Assembly (NCBI GenBank): GCA_007258455.2
Contig: VDFB02139098.1
Location: 35,305-99,304, forward strand
Reading direction: 5' to 3'
Length of the DNA stretch: 64,000 bases
DNA from: Sequoia sempervirens
Taxonomy: Eukaryota; Streptophyta; Pinopsida; Cupressales; Cupressaceae
Positions within the stretch are counted from its first letter, which is position 1. Each line of letters begins with the position of its first letter. The notes beneath the pieces were generated by a model. It was given only the letters and a program-made list of their open reading frames with translations, made no database searches and had not been told where the DNA came from. Both the position numbers and the translations under genes were made by a program. Below are positions 1 through 12,995 of the stretch, piece after piece.

Positions 1-440
1 CCAGAAAACCTTGACTTCGAATAGAAAAAAACAAAAAGATTTGTTGCCTCATTTCACTATTTATAGAGATGATTCTACCTTAGTTTTACAAGTTGTGCAA
101 CAAATTTGGTTTGAATAGAGGAAGAGAGAAAGAAATTGGGTTCATGGAATCTCTTAATTGTAATGAAGCAGAAGCAGAAGCAAGGCCTTGGAAGTTAGTG
201 ATGGAGGATGGTGGGCCTATAAAACCTCCAGTCACATTGAAATACACAAAGCTCTTCATCAGTGGAGAGATTATGGATTTAGTTTCAGGTAATTATCTTA
301 GGTGGTAGATCAATTATGAGCTTTTGAATATCCATTAATGGATGATTGTGTTGTGCTGCAAGGAAAACATTCAAGACATTTGATCCAAGAGCAGAGGAAG
401 TAATAACAAGTGTTTCAGAAGCCACGAAAGAAGATGTTGA

Positions 441-3400
441 TGTTAACAATCAAATATGCACCCTTTTTCAGATTTACAAAATCAGACTATCTGTTGAAAC
501 ATGGAAACTCTTTTCAGATGCGGGTGATCTATGTGAAAAGAGAATCTCCAGAGTGAGTTGGTTCTCCGAATGATATTCCTATTCTAAATGATTCTTCTGA
601 GAAAAGGGGTAGAGAATAATTGAAATTAAAACCTATGACTTAAAATGATTTTTCAAAATTTAGTGGTGACTAAATGATGACTCTGGTTTTTTGCCCACAA
701 ACAGCTTTCAAAAAATAATAGTATTTCACAATTCCTCATGAACACTTAACACATGAATAATTTTCATGTAGATTCGGATTTAAATACAACATGCAGCATG
801 TATCTTTGAACTTTCTGCACTAAAATTGCACTTCTAGGACATAATAAGGATTCTGCAAATAGAAATCACAATATAACATCAAACTAAAACTGCAAAAGGC
901 ACAAAATTGAGGAATAGGAGTGTTGATTTATTCATCTGAAGGAGTATGCCAAAGTCTGAAACTGAGTATAGAAGTTTACAAGCTCTTGAAAATGTGTACC
1001 AAAGCAAGAAACAATAATCTCAACTTGGAAAAACACTAAGTTTTTCTCAAGATATATCTCCAAAACCCTAATCTGAGCTCAAGAAGAAAGCTCAAGGAAA
1101 ATCATCTAAAACTACCCCAAAAAGTTTGCACAAAAGCGGAAAAAACACACTTTTGCATGTACATACTAAAAATCTTCTCAAAAAAGGCCAAATATGCTTT
1201 TAAAGCAAACAAAACACCTTATCTCTCCATTAGGAAACCCAAATCCGACCAAGGAAATATCTCTCACAAATTTGCTAAAAATAGTGATGAGATAAAACAA
1301 CTTGTTTTATTCTTGCTTTAGAAGATTTGCAGACTTTATATTTTCTCAATTAAAGATTTTTTGAAAATCTTTTGCAAAACGTATTTCCTAATTTCTCCAA
1401 TACAAAAAAAAAATCTTAAAAAATCATAAAATATAATGAATATCCTCTCATCAGTGAATATTTAATTGATTTCTCTTAAAATCAATTTGAAAATAGAACC
1501 CTAAGTCATAAAGGTTTTACCTTAAGGCATAAATATTTTCATTCATATTTTAATTGATTTTTCCTCAAAATCAATTAAAAAACCTAAGGCAATTATCATT
1601 CCATTTAAGACTTAAGGCATAGACATAAGTATTGACTTTTAAATCAAATGCCTTAGGTATTAATCAAAACCTAAAATTATTAAAACTAAGACCTATGAAG
1701 TCTTATGACTATTCCCAAGAGGCTTGACCTAGGGCATGACCATATCATTATGAAGGCACTTAAAACAAATATTAACTTGAACAAATGAGGAAGACCCATA
1801 TTTCAAATTAGGGCAACTAGAAGATGAACAAAACTCAAAACAAACCCTAAAATCATTTCATTTCGCACTTGCTTTGAGAGTGAACTCTATCTGGGAGAAG
1901 ATACTGTCACCACCATGCCTAGGGTTTCAGCTAGAAAATCCAACATTTGAAGCTTTTGTTGGGTGACTCTCCATTCTCAAATGAAGTAATTTATTCTCAA
2001 ACTATTTTGTGGCTTTCCTCTTCACTTCAAAGGAAAAAATGGCCTTCAAGGCCACGGCTAGAATGTTGTTTTTGATGTATTTTGGTATTTCTATGTTATT
2101 TGCTCACTGTTATACCCACCATTGGCTGCCATACTTGAGCTCGAGTCATGATTTGAAGCTCTGTGAGAGCTTGGCCGTCGCGTGCTTGGTGAGTTTTATC
2201 CCCTTTTTTGTTTTTCTTTTGACAAAACAAAAGCTTTCACAGATTGTCTTTGTAAAAGAATTATTGCTCTTTTGTAAACAAAAAAACAATCCCATTATAG
2301 GCCACACCATGTATGGCTTCAATCTGTATTTCTTATGAGCTCCAATGTTGTTCTAACTTGAAACTTAATCTTCTCTCTCTGTATTTACCTTTTCTACTCA
2401 AACCCTCACATGGGTATCTAGTTTTTGAGAAGAAGAAAGGCTCTATGGCATGGCCATGGCATGTTTGTTCTGAGATTTTGAAACTACAGTATTTTCATTA
2501 ACCTTCACATGAAATCAAAAAGAGAAAACTTTGTTTTTGTAATAATGAAACTCTTGTTACTTTCTCAGAATTTTCTTGTATCTTTCCATATACTTGGCTC
2601 GACCCATGATATATGCATTTTGCATTTTCTAGAAAACTCTCTTATGGTATCTTGAAGACAGAATGTTCATTCATGTTTTCTTTGTTGAAAACCCCATACG
2701 GGTACACCGTGATATGAAAGAATATGCATTTAAAACTGAAATCATCATATGGGTACTTGTAAAAATAGAAGAAAACTCAGAACTTGAACATACTCCCATT
2801 TTTATACTTTTGGAAACCTTATGGAAGGATCATGTGAAGTTAGCTCTAAAAGCTGAAATAGGCTCCATGTATTTGTATTCCCTTGAAAATCTTGCTTTAT
2901 CATTGGCACTGCTATAGCATAAATTTGTTCCTTAAGGAATAAAAATGATTGTATTGCATCTTGTTTTGTTGTAGCTTCAATGAAATTGCAGTCTTTACTT
3001 TATTCTAAGGGCCATCTTGATACCTTCGATAAACACCATTTGGCTTTCATCCATTGTAGCACTATTACTAATCACATTTGATGCATACTCCTATTCACTT
3101 TATGCACTTCATCTCTTGTTCTTCAAATAGTAGTAGCAGATTTTGAAATAGAGACAATTGGTCATGATGTTCTGTATGCTTCTTCATAGTTTATCACTGT
3201 TTCAAGCTAAATGCAACAATGCCATTTTCCTATATAATGCTTCCCCTGTAGACTTATTAACTACCGGTGGCATATGATGGATCCTTGTTTTACTCACAAC
3301 CATGAGGAATTCTTCTTAACATACATGAATGCTTCAGAAAATATGCTTCTCAGCTTAGCACTCTTATGGAATAAGGAAAATAAGAACTTGAAGCTACTCC

Positions 3401-4472
3401 AGATATGTCCATTATTTCTTTAATGCTATGTTGATGAGGCATTATGTATGCCTGTTTATTATCATTCATCTCTATAGCTTGCAACTCTTGAGTTCATTTT
3501 TCAAGATCTTCATTCTCTTACATTTGGCTTGGATGTCCTGAATGATGGATTACTTGGGCTTTCATAATATTGTAATGTACTCTTTCAGACTTATCCTTTA
3601 CTTTAGCAGCAATGAATGTATCTTTTCTCAACCCCCTTATTGATTGTTGAGGAGCAACATGCTGAGCTCTACCCATGTGGGAGCTCGTTTTCCCCGCATG
3701 CTTGGTCTTCGTAAACAATCAGCTACATGACTTTTCCTATACCTACACAAGGAAACAAACAATGTTAGCATAAAAAACAATATGTGATGATAATGTTTCC
3801 CTTTTCAGTTCATGTTTCTGATCTTTCCTTTAGTTGATTCTATGCATTTCAAGGATTGAAATATATCTCTGTTAATATGGCATGTAGTATAGTTCATATC
3901 CTGAGCTCTTAATTGGCACCCCTCTCAATCTTTTGCAGGTACATTCAGGAGCGAAAGTAGAATGGAGCAAGCTACGAAGCATCAATTGAAGATCGACTCA
4001 GGAAATGACGGATATGTCCCATGTTATTTTCTTTTCACTTTCAGTTATATATTTCCTTTCTTGTAATGAATGGAAACAGCTAAAACCGCGGCTTGTGTGG
4101 ATACTTAAATTTCTTCTTTCATTTCCATTCTAAAAGAAATGCATTGAAATGAAAATTTGTACTTGTCATTTGTATTCTCGCAATCAAATGAACACATGTA
4201 ATGCGAATCACTTCATGAAATAAATGAAAGCATTCTATTATGCTTAATCATTTGTAGACTCAATTCTGTACTCCATTTGATTTTGTAAAAAATTCAAGCA
4301 ATACTTCTGAAACTTAGTTTTCTCAAAACACTTGCATAATTGTCACTTGATGAATGATAAATATAGTGCAAACAGCACTTAAACACATGCAAAAATAACT
4401 ATATTTTCGCTTTCAAATATAACAATATTCAATCAATTCCACAAATTGTGTTGTAGCGAAAAATTGGTAATA
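441..4472. mobile_element. Unclassified 4.03-kb insertion in ALDH pseudogene exon 2
   Basis: Exon 2 reads into the insertion after 436-440 and resumes at 4473-4477; both sites carry GTTGA, a 5-bp target duplication (6 bp if the next T is counted). The insert starts TGTTAACAAT and the reverse complement of its end reads TATTACCAAT, matching at 8 of 10 positions. A 5-bp duplication and a TG start suggest an LTR-type or short-TIR element, but I found no paired long repeats, reverse transcriptase or transposase. About 441-2000 is AT-rich with repeated 'cctaaggcat' style words. The rest looks gene-like in places (a signal-peptide ORF at 2039, an intron-like 'tttgcag' before 3950), so captured host sequence is possible. 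Confidence 0.6.
2039..2188 (+). CDS. Putative captured first exon with signal peptide
   Basis: Within the exon 2 insertion an ATG opens a 50-codon frame that ends exactly on a codon boundary before GTGAGT, a good splice donor. The product starts MAFKATARMLFLMYFGI: a short basic start, a hydrophobic stretch to about residue 21, then CYTHH, which looks like a secretory signal peptide. Cysteines follow at about residues 42 and 49. I do not recognise the family. The unspliced frame runs on to 2338 through T-rich intron-like sequence. It may be a gene fragment carried by the insertion or chance. Confidence 0.3.
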
Positions 4473-4794
4473 GTTGATTTGGCTGTCAAAGTAGCCCGAG
4501 TTGCCTTTGACCATGGCCCATGGCCTCGCATGCCTGGCTCTGTGAGCTTTCTCACTCCTCACAAGGGAAACTAGTTTTTACTTTGCTATTTTTTAATAAG
4601 TCATAACCCAATAAATAATCTTGTGATTTCAGGAGAGGGGCCGCATACTGAACAAGTTTGCAGACTTGCTTCAACAACATTCTGAGCAACACACAATGTT
4701 GGAATCATGGGATGGAGGAAAACCTCTGGATCTTGTTAAAGTACTCGATGTGACAAAATCAATTGGTATTCTCCGATACTATGCAGGTAATGAG

Positions 4795-5440
4795 ATGTGT
4801 TTTGGTTGTAGTTGTATTGGTTTGTGCTTGGCAGTTTAGTGGCAGTTGTGTCTTATTCCATTGCATTGGTTTGTGTTTGATGGTTTGGTTGTAGTTGTGT
4901 CTTACTTCATCGTCGCATGGGTTTGTGCTTGACAGTTTGGTTGCAGTTGTGTCTTACTCCATCGTTATGTTGGTTTGTGCTTTGCAGTTTAGTGGCAGTT
5001 GTGTATTACTTTGTTGTCATGTTGGTTTTTGTTTGATGGTTTGGATGTTGCAGTTGTGTCTTACTCCATCGTCACGTCAGTTTGTGTTTGATGGTTTGGT
5101 TGCAGTTGTGCCTTACTCCATCATCACATGGGTTTGTGTTTGGTAGTTTGGTAGCAGTTGTTTCTTACTCCATCTTCGCATTGGTTTTTAATTAACAACA
5201 TGGTTGCAATTATGTCTTACTCCATCATCATGTTGGTTTTTGTTTGATGGTTTGCTTGCAATTGTGTCTTACTCCATCATTGTGTTGGTTTGTGCTTGAT
5301 AGTTTGGTTGCAGTTGTGTCTTAATCCATCGTTGTGTTGGTTTGTTCTTAATGGTTTGGGTGTAGTTGTATCTTACTCTATTGTTGTGTTGGTGTGTTCT
5401 TGACAATTTGACTACAATTGTATCTTACTCCATCATTATA
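4795..5440 (+). repeat. 52-bp intronic minisatellite, about 12 copies (ALDH intron 3, left copy)
   Basis: The phrase 'gttgtgtcttactccatc' and variants recur with starts at 4894, 4946, 4998, 5053 and 5105, giving a 52-bp period with occasional 3-bp expansion. Each unit alternates 'ggtttgtgcttgacagtttgg' like words with 'ttgcagttgtgtcttactcc'. The array fills most of intron 3. The intact paralogue has a shorter version at 60209-60600. Confidence 0.9.
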
Positions 5441-7739
5441 TTTGATTTTATCTCTAGACTTTTTTTATAATAAAATTGGGCCCTTTTATCTAATCAGAAA
5501 CTATAAGCACTTTTCTACAAATATTTTTATGTTAGGTGAATTAGGGCCATGATATAGTGTAAAAGCTTTAACCTTTAATTTTTGCAGGGTATGCTGATAA
5601 AGTCCATGGGATGACATTAAAGATGAATGGGCCATACCAAGGATATACACTACATGAGCCCATTGGAGTGTGTGGTCAGATTATACCCTGGAAATTTCCT
5701 CTATATATGTGTTTCACTAAGATTGCTCCTACTCTGGCCTGTGGATGCGGAGTAGTTGTGAAACCTGCAGAGTACACTCCCTTATCTGCACTCTACTGTG
5801 CCCATTTATCTGTAGAGGTATATGATATATAACTTTTTCTATTGTAGATAACTTTTCTAATACATTTTATAATATGAACTTAAGTAGATTTGGAAGTCAT
5901 TGACAATTTAAATAAAAATGTGGGAATATACAACATTGAAATTTAGTTTAGAATATTTATACTTCAACTATTTGTTTTATAGGATGGATTTAGAATAATT
6001 TTTAATATTATTTAATTGGTTTCGGATTAATACAGGCTGGAATACCTCCTGGTGTCCTTAATGTGCTTCCTGGTTTTGGAGAGACGGTTGGTGCTGCCAT
6101 AAGTAGTCATATGCATATTGATAAGGTAAGTATGAAATATTAAAATGTTTTGATTACATTACCTTGTTGAAATATGTGATGATTATCATTCATTAAAGTT
6201 ACAAAAATTATTTTAAGAATCTCTTTTTATTTAATTTTTAAAGACACATATAACTAAAATAAACTAATATAATATTTTATCTAGGTTGCATTTACAAGGT
6301 CAACCAAAGTGGGGAGATTGATAATGGAAGGTACAACAAAAATTAATTTGAAGCAAGTGACATTAGAACTTGGTGGGAAATTACCTTTAATTATTATGGA
6401 TGATTTTAATATTGACGAAGTTCTAGAAATTGCTAATGCTGCTACATTCACAAGCATGGTGTGTTTCAATACTCAATCATTTACATTATTATGATTGATA
6501 TCAATAAATATTATATTGATATGAACTTTAGGAAAATGTTATAGGGGAAAATGTGCGTAGCAGGTACATGAGTGTTTGTTCAAGAAGTTGTTTATGATAA
6601 ATTTGTGAAGAAAATAGCAAAAAGAGCAAAGAAGATTGTGGTAGGTGACTCATTTAAAGGGGAAGTACAACATGGTCCTCAGGTATTCCACCATTTGATC
6701 CATTTTTTTTCAAAAGCATGCATAATTATTTATAATCTAAGTTAAAAGTATGCATTAATAGCATGAGGTTTCCACAGTCCATGTTCAAATAGTGCTAAGA
6801 GAGTGACATTTAAATATATTTTATTTTTTTCCTCTTCTAATAATATATTTTATGTTGAAGATTGCATTTTATGTTAATTTGATTTATTTATTTATTAAAT
6901 TGATAAAAAATATATATATATATTTAATTATGTGTGATAGTAAAAAAAATTAAATATTGTTAAAATAAAGAAATAGTTTTTCATATTTGTCTTTATAATT
7001 ACATAGCCATTGTTCATCCATACATTTTATATAATATTTATTGATTTTATATCTATTAAAAGTGACAAAATATTATATTATTTTTATTGCAAATTAATAA
7101 AATTCAATTTGAAAAAATATTGAAATACATTCAATACGGTAAGATAGATGGAGCCAATTTATTAGTTGGTGGTCATTCCTTAGGTGAAAAGGGATTTTAC
7201 CTCGAACCTACAATTTTTATTGATGTTAAGGTCATTTTAATATTTCAATGTAGAATTAGTTAATTGGCATGCAGCTGGTCAATTATTCAACATTCTTTTA
7301 CTGTAATTTAATGCAAGATAATATGAGGATTGCTCAAGAAGAAATATTTGGGTTGGTCATGTCTATTTTGAAGTTCAAGTAAGGATGTTTATAAATAGGT
7401 TATTTTGATATTTCTTCAATATATTTTTTTATTTTTGCTCGTTAAATCGTTGCTAAGGGGCAGCACCCTATATTGCTTCCAAAAAAGAGTTTACATGTGT
7501 TTCTGAAAACTAAAAAAAGACTTCCTTGCTGGCCTTCCTTGTCAAAATGGCCATTTCTACATTCCTTTCCTACCCAATTTGTGCTTTCTTTTACAATTTT
7601 CATACAAAATGGTCTAGTTGTGGCCCACAGGCATTTGACTGCTAACTCAAGACTGACTGCAATTTCTAGACCCTAATATTTGCTAGTACTAAAATAGACT
7701 ATAAGAATACTATAACTATACCAGTCCCAACAGCTTTCA

Positions 7740-9560
7740 TCAATCCTCCTCACCATCCTCAGAATCGTCTGACTCCATGTGCTTCATGTAGGCGATGTAA
7801 TTTGCAACCACTAGGTAATCTACTCCACATTTCTGGTGAGTCGGGCCCTTCGCCTTCTCCTCGAGGTCTTTGGGGTCATTCTGGCACCATTCCTCTCCAA
7901 AGCCAAAGTTTCAGTCATCATCATCCCCTACAACAATTTCTTCAAAGATCCCTTCATCCTCCACGTATTGTGTTGCCTAGCCTCACGGAAGGTTGGAAAC
8001 CAGCTTGGCTGCTCTGAGGAGGAAGGTGATGCTTCGTTGTCGTTGGTCCCACATCTTTTCAAACACTTCTAGGTCAATGGTCTGGACTAGGGGAAATTTC
8101 ATGACCTCTCTTCCACACATTCTCATCATGTTATTCAGGGTGATCCCACAAAGCTAGTTTACAATTTTTGGGAGATTCTAATTTTTGTTGAAATCACATA
8201 TTTTTAGAAAATATAATGATTTAATCCATAAAATTTTCCATTAAAAGCATTCCCATTGAAGAGGGTCTGATCAAACTACCTTAGATGATCAAATCCCCTT
8301 GGATAGAACCCCTCCTTAAACCATACCTATAACAGAGTCTCCTTTACACCTATCAAAATGTTGATAAAAAAATAACTTTTGATTTACCTTTTGGGGGATC
8401 AAATGAATTCATTTAAAAATTATTTTTATAAGTATGTAGTCCTTATTATAAGCTTCTCAAAAATTATAATTTTAAATAAATTTAATTTTATTATTATATT
8501 TATTTTTTATTTCTTGTGAATGTAGGTTTTTCACCCAAAATCAAGCTTTGTGTTCTGCACATGTGGAAAAATAGAAGATTATAAAAAAAAATTGAAAAAT
8601 ATGAGTTCCCCAGATATTGAATTCCTTGATCCAACAAAAAAAAAGAAATGAATTTCGATACATACAAAAAAAATTATGTGTTATACGGTTTGCCTATATT
8701 TGAATTTTAATTGGTTTGACTTTGAAACTTGAATCTTAAGGAAAAAATATTTAATAAAACACTATGAAACAAATTGGAAGAACTAGATATCGTAGTTACA
8801 AATCTAAATTCAAAAAAAATAGAATTTTATCCTTCATGGAAAAAAAGTTATGTGTTATACGGTGAGTGTCACTCCTTAAAAATAGTATAATTTACTAAAA
8901 AATACTAGTTTTCGAAGGAGATGGAAAAATAAGTGCAATCTTTAATTCCAAAAAATTTAAAATATATATTTTTAGAATCTACAAAAAAAATGTCACAAAT
9001 CACTAGTCTTCATCATCTCCAAATTTCTCACGATTTAGCCGCTATAGGTGCTTGAAAGTGAAGATTTAGTTAAAAAAAATCAATCCAGTGTCCAGTTTGG
9101 CCAAAAATTGTAAACCAGTATTGTGGGATCACCTAATAGTTCTACGGCATTGGTATTTGCTTGTTCTCATCCACATTTTCCAGGGCCACATTGATGTATC
9201 CCAACCATGCTTGGATGAAGACCATTTGTGTCAATTTCTTCCCTACTTCCTTTGAAACACCCATGTGCAGGAGCACTGCCAGGAACATGGTTGGGATTTC
9301 TGAGTTAGACCTGAACCTGTGATGCGCTCTCAGGAATTCATGACCTACAACCTTTTTAGTTGCCCAGAGAACTAGCGGGTGGGAAGAAGCCAACAATCCC
9401 TACAACCTCTTATCTGTCACTTCTCCTCGAAAGGATTGTTGTTGCTTTGACGTATCCAGGGCCAACAAAGTCTCCATCGCACTACCACAATCCCGTTGCA
9501 CCACTTCCTCTGAAAAATATAAAAACTCTCTAATTCTAAAAAGCCTCTATTTTGAATTAT
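7740..9560 (-). pseudogene. Relic ORF in the LINE 3' region (split by the 995-bp TIR element)
   Basis: Downstream of the RNase H domain the minus strand keeps reading as protein. From about 9510: AMETLLALDTSKQQQSFRGE, a stop, then LLASSHPLVLWATKKVVGHE, RSNSEIPTMFLAVLLHMGVS, AWLGYINVALENVDENKQI. After the insertion at 8139-9133 it resumes with LNNMMRMCGREVMKFPLVQT and VFEKMWDQRQRS, then with a frameshift VVANYIAYMKHMESDDSEDG and an acidic end at the TGA at 7740-7742. I do not recognise it. It could be a LINE-specific accessory ORF or host sequence transduced into the 3' end. Only one copy is visible here. Confidence 0.45.
8139..9133. mobile_element. 995-bp TIR element, GGTGATCCCA family (MITE-like)
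   Basis: The left end and the reverse complement of the right end both start GGTGATCCCACAA and match at about 30 of 33 positions through TTTACAATTTTTGG. The interior is AT-rich with no coding capacity. Its right half (from about 8515) is clearly related to 19885-20480, the right part of the larger element. The LINE reads through on both sides. No convincing target duplication is visible, so the superfamily is open. Confidence 0.8.
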
Positions 9561-9889
9561 CAAATTGACACCAGTCAAGGCCTTTTAACAGTGAAATCCT
9601 TACTTCTTCATAATTAGTTTTTCTACATTTGTGCCTTTTAGAGCCTGTTTGCTTCCCACCACCTCACTGAAGGTACTTGACAAAATTAATGCATGGTAAT
9701 ATGAGATCTTCCCATCGTTTCCTTTTCCTTGGAACTTTTTTGATTTATTTGCTCATTACCTTCTATTGATGGCCCTTGTCACATCAAATAAATCTTTGGA
9801 TTTCGTCCTTGATACCATATGCCATTCTTACACTGCCAATTGAAGTGCCCATGATGGAAATTACCTCCGGTGTCGGTTCTCAGGTTTGT

Positions 9890-10215
9890 CTACGTGGAGT
9901 ATTTTGATTCCTTTTTTTCCAGCACGTCTGCCTTTTCATTATCCTCTCGATAAATATGGCTAACTTTGAAGGCCTCAAACCTGTCTGCCAGTTGCTTGAC
10001 ACTCTGCAACAGATGATTGAGTTTCCAGTTTGTAGTAGTGCCCCGTCTAATGGCATTGATTGTGATCATTGAATCACCTTCCAAATGAATTTGCTTCACT
10101 CCCAGATCGATCCCCAATTGTAGACCAATGGTTGCTGCTCTGAACTCAACTTCATTGTCCGTGCAAGTTCCTAGAGGTGTGAATTTTTTTGCTATGATCT
10201 TACCCTAAGCATCCC
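9890..10215 (-). pseudogene. LINE ORF2: RNase H domain
   Basis: Minus-strand translation gives TDNEVEFRAATIGLQLGI, then IHLEGDSMITINAIRRG, and finally VSHIYREDNEKADVLEKK. The conserved acidic residues of plant-type LINE RNase H are visible: E of VEFRAA, D of LEGDS and D of REDNEKAD. The frame ends shortly after, as expected for the last domain. The role is removal of template RNA during target-primed reverse transcription. Confidence 0.88.
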
Positions 10216-10422
10216 TTACAATACACCCAGCACCCCCAGTCCTAGATTGTCACGAGTTGCCCCATCAAAATTTACCTTAGTCCATCCTGGATCTGGTGCT
10301 TGTCATGTTACTTCCACTCTCTTGGCCTTAGTTGTTTGAGTTGCTCCATTCCCATTCAATAGTGGAGGCTTGAGGCCAACAATTTTTTTGGTTAGGAAAT
10401 CATCCTAGTTTGTGAAGGCTTT

Positions 10423-10897
10423 CTATTTGACTGATTTGTTTTGAGCATCCTCATTTACCACTTCTATTATGGCCCTTTCAATTTTGTCCCAAATTCTGTC
10501 TTTTTTCATCTCTTTTCCTTGAAATATTCTCCTGTTTCGCTCCTTCCATAGCTCCCATATCACAATGGATGGAGTAATCTTCCATATCCCCAAAAAAATA
10601 GATTTATTTCCCTTTTGTGGCCACATTTTGAACCATGATGCAAGGTCTACTGGCATAGGGCATTGCAAGTTCAGCATGTTTCTTACTATGTTCCAGCAAT
10701 CATTTGCAAAGGGACATGTCAGGAGGAGATGGTTTGTTGATTCCTCATTTTCTTTGCATAGAGAGCATCTTCCTAGACCTTGTATACCAAAGGTGGCTAG
10801 CCTATCCTCTGTGAGGATTCTTTCCTGGATCACCATCCAAGTAAAGACTTTAGCCTTAGGGAGGCATTTCCTACCCCAAAACAATTTGTATGGCTAG
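10423..10897 (-). pseudogene. LINE ORF2: zf-RVT zinc-binding domain
   Basis: A 153-codon open stretch on the minus strand reads FWGRKCLPKAKVFTWM, then LATFGIQGLGRCSLCKENEE, STNHLLLTCPFANDCWN. The C..C...H....C spacing (CSLC, then TNHLLLTC) is the zinc-binding core of the zf-RVT domain that follows the reverse transcriptase in plant LINE ORF2. The open frame on the opposite strand at 10565-10897 is its shadow. Confidence 0.88.
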
Positions 10898-10899
10898 TC

Positions 10900-12783
10900 T
10901 TGTCGAGCCATTGCCAACTCCTTGATCTTGTTTCGAAGCTTCACCTTGTATGTGCTTCTTGATTACCCACACCATCAGATCATGTCCTGATCATTAGATG
11001 GGATGAAATACCTATCCTTGAGCATCTTTTCCAATGCATCTTTTTGTACTTGAGGAGTGTTGAGAGTCTAAAGATCATTCCAGCTCCAGCTGTCAGATCC
11101 TTGATTGACAATCCTCCTACCATAAATTGGCCACCTTGACCCCCCAGAGCCTTGTGGTTTCCTCCTTGATTTCATCCAGGCCTGAAGTGTTGCTGATGGG
11201 AGGTTTTCCACACCAAGAATCATTCCAGAAGGATGCATTATTTCCATTCCTAACTTCCCAAGTTACATGATTTTCTATTATATCCCTACTGTCCAGTATG
11301 AAATTCCAAATTGTTGATCCTCTTGAGGGGTTAATTGTAGTGAGAATTCTAGTTGGATCATCTAAGTCTAGATACTTTCTCCTTATGATTCTGACCCATT
11401 TTTTTTCACCTTTTTTGTGGATGTCCCATACTAATTTGGCCCCCATGGCCTGATTCATTATTAACAGTTGTTTAATTCCTTCCCCACCAGCATCCTTGGG
11501 TTTGCACATGAAATTTATTCTGATCTCTTGTTCCACTCAAGAAGAATTTCCTAAAAATTTGGGCAAGGGCTTCTTCCACTACTTTGGGTAATTTTAAGCA
11601 TGACATTGAGTACACTGGAATGGCTGAAAAAATTGACTTGACCATCAGTAATCTACCTACTGAAGACAACCACTTGCCTTTCCAAGTTCCCAACCCATTC
11701 TTGCAGCTATTAACTAGATTCTCCCAATAGCACTTTTTGTTGATACCTACAAACAGGGGCATCCCCAATAATCGACCTGGCAAAGATGCTACTCTCAAAT
11801 TCAAGATCTTGGCTAGATCTTTCTACAGGCTTGGTTGTGTGTTCAAAAAGAATACCTCTGATTTTCCCCAGTTGATGCTCTACCCTGATGCCCTGTAGTA
11901 ATCATTTAGAAAAAATTTAATCACTCTTTCCTCCCTCCTACTAGCCTCTCCCATCAGGACTATATCACCTGCAAATTAGAGATGTGTTGAGGGGTCCATT
12001 CCATTGGCCACATGAATGTCTTTCCACTTTCCTTCCCTTCTCAATCTTTGAATCCCTTTGCCCAACATTTCTACCATGATTATTAACAAGAATAGGAAAG
12101 GGGATCACCTTGTCTTAACCCTCTTGAGGAGGGGAAAAATCCATGGGTAAAACCATTCACTAGAACTGAGAAATTTGGCTATGGAGATGCAACTTTTAAC
12201 CCACTTGATCCAATTTTCCCCAAATCCAAATTTCCTTAGTACCTCCAAGAGAAATTGTCTATCTACCATGTCATATGCTTTGAGGATATCTAGTTTTAGG
12301 ATCATGCAGGCCTCTTTGTTCTTTCTGGCTTAGTGTATAGTTTCATGAGCAGTGATTATTCCTTCCACTATTGACCGCCCTGGGGAAAAGCCACTCTGCT
12401 CTTTTGATATCACCTCATTCAATACTTCCTTGAGTCTATTTGCTATTATTTTGGTGACCACATTATACATTGTCTGTGGATCTTTTTTCTTGGGAATTAA
12501 GGAAAAAAAGGTGTGATTCACTACCCCCAGCATTGTCATTCTTCTTCTTGATTCCTTTGTTGCCACTCCAAGATATGTCCCGATTGTGTCCCAGAATCTT
12601 TGGAAGAAGTTGGTAGGGAATCCATCAGGGCCTAGGGCCTTGTCAAGGTTCATCTAGAAGACTACTTTCCTGACCTCTTCCAAGGAGATCTTTTGATACA
12701 AGTGCAAATTTTGATCCTCTTTTATGATTGTGGGGATTGCATTAAGGAGATTGTCCCCTGTTGCCCTATTTTCCTGGCTTTTG
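10900..12783 (-). pseudogene. LINE ORF2, middle part: reverse transcriptase
   Basis: This continues ORF2 on the far side of the 7.7-kb insertion. Minus-strand segments read MNLDKALGPDGFPTNFFQ (12653 down), SLIPKKKDP, IIANRLKEVL, EQSGFSPGRSI, then LDILKAYDMVDRQFL (about 12300), all classic non-LTR RT blocks. The catalytic YADD position at 11964-11975 reads FAGD and is directly preceded by a stop, so the active site is lost. The thumb region follows with WKGKWLSSVGRLLMVKSI and GGEGIKQLLIMNQAMGAKL. The frame breaks at least four times. It would have copied LINE RNA into the nicked target. Confidence 0.92.
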
Positions 12784-12855
12784 GGTGGCTTTAGAATAGT
12801 GGTTTACACTTTATTAGAGGAAGGAAATTTCGCATTTTTTTTCACCATATTGCAT

Positions 12856-12995
12856 GGGTTCGACCGAACCCAATGGTTCGACTGAACCATTTCTTTGGTT
12901 CGTCTGAACCCATGCTTCGACTAAACCAAAGAAACCCTAAAAAAAAAACATATTTAAATAGGTTCGGTCAAACATGGGTTCGACTGAACCCCCTT
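12856..12995. repeat. Left subterminal cluster of GGTTCGACCGAACC palindromes
   Basis: About seven variants of GGTTCGACCGAACC lie in 140 bp in both orientations (for example at 12857, 12874, 12897 and near 12960 and 12977). Each is a near-perfect palindrome centred on CG. The matching cluster at the other end of the same element suggests transposase-binding sites. Confidence 0.8.

Noticed and set aside
441..4472. Intact copia-type LTR retrotransposon in ALDH exon 2
   Set aside because: The TG start and 5-bp duplication fit, but no second LTR, PBS, PPT or pol sequence was found; left unclassified.
10565..10897. 110-codon plus-strand open frame
   Set aside because: It lies antisense to the zf-RVT domain of the LINE, whose motifs are unmistakable on the minus strand.
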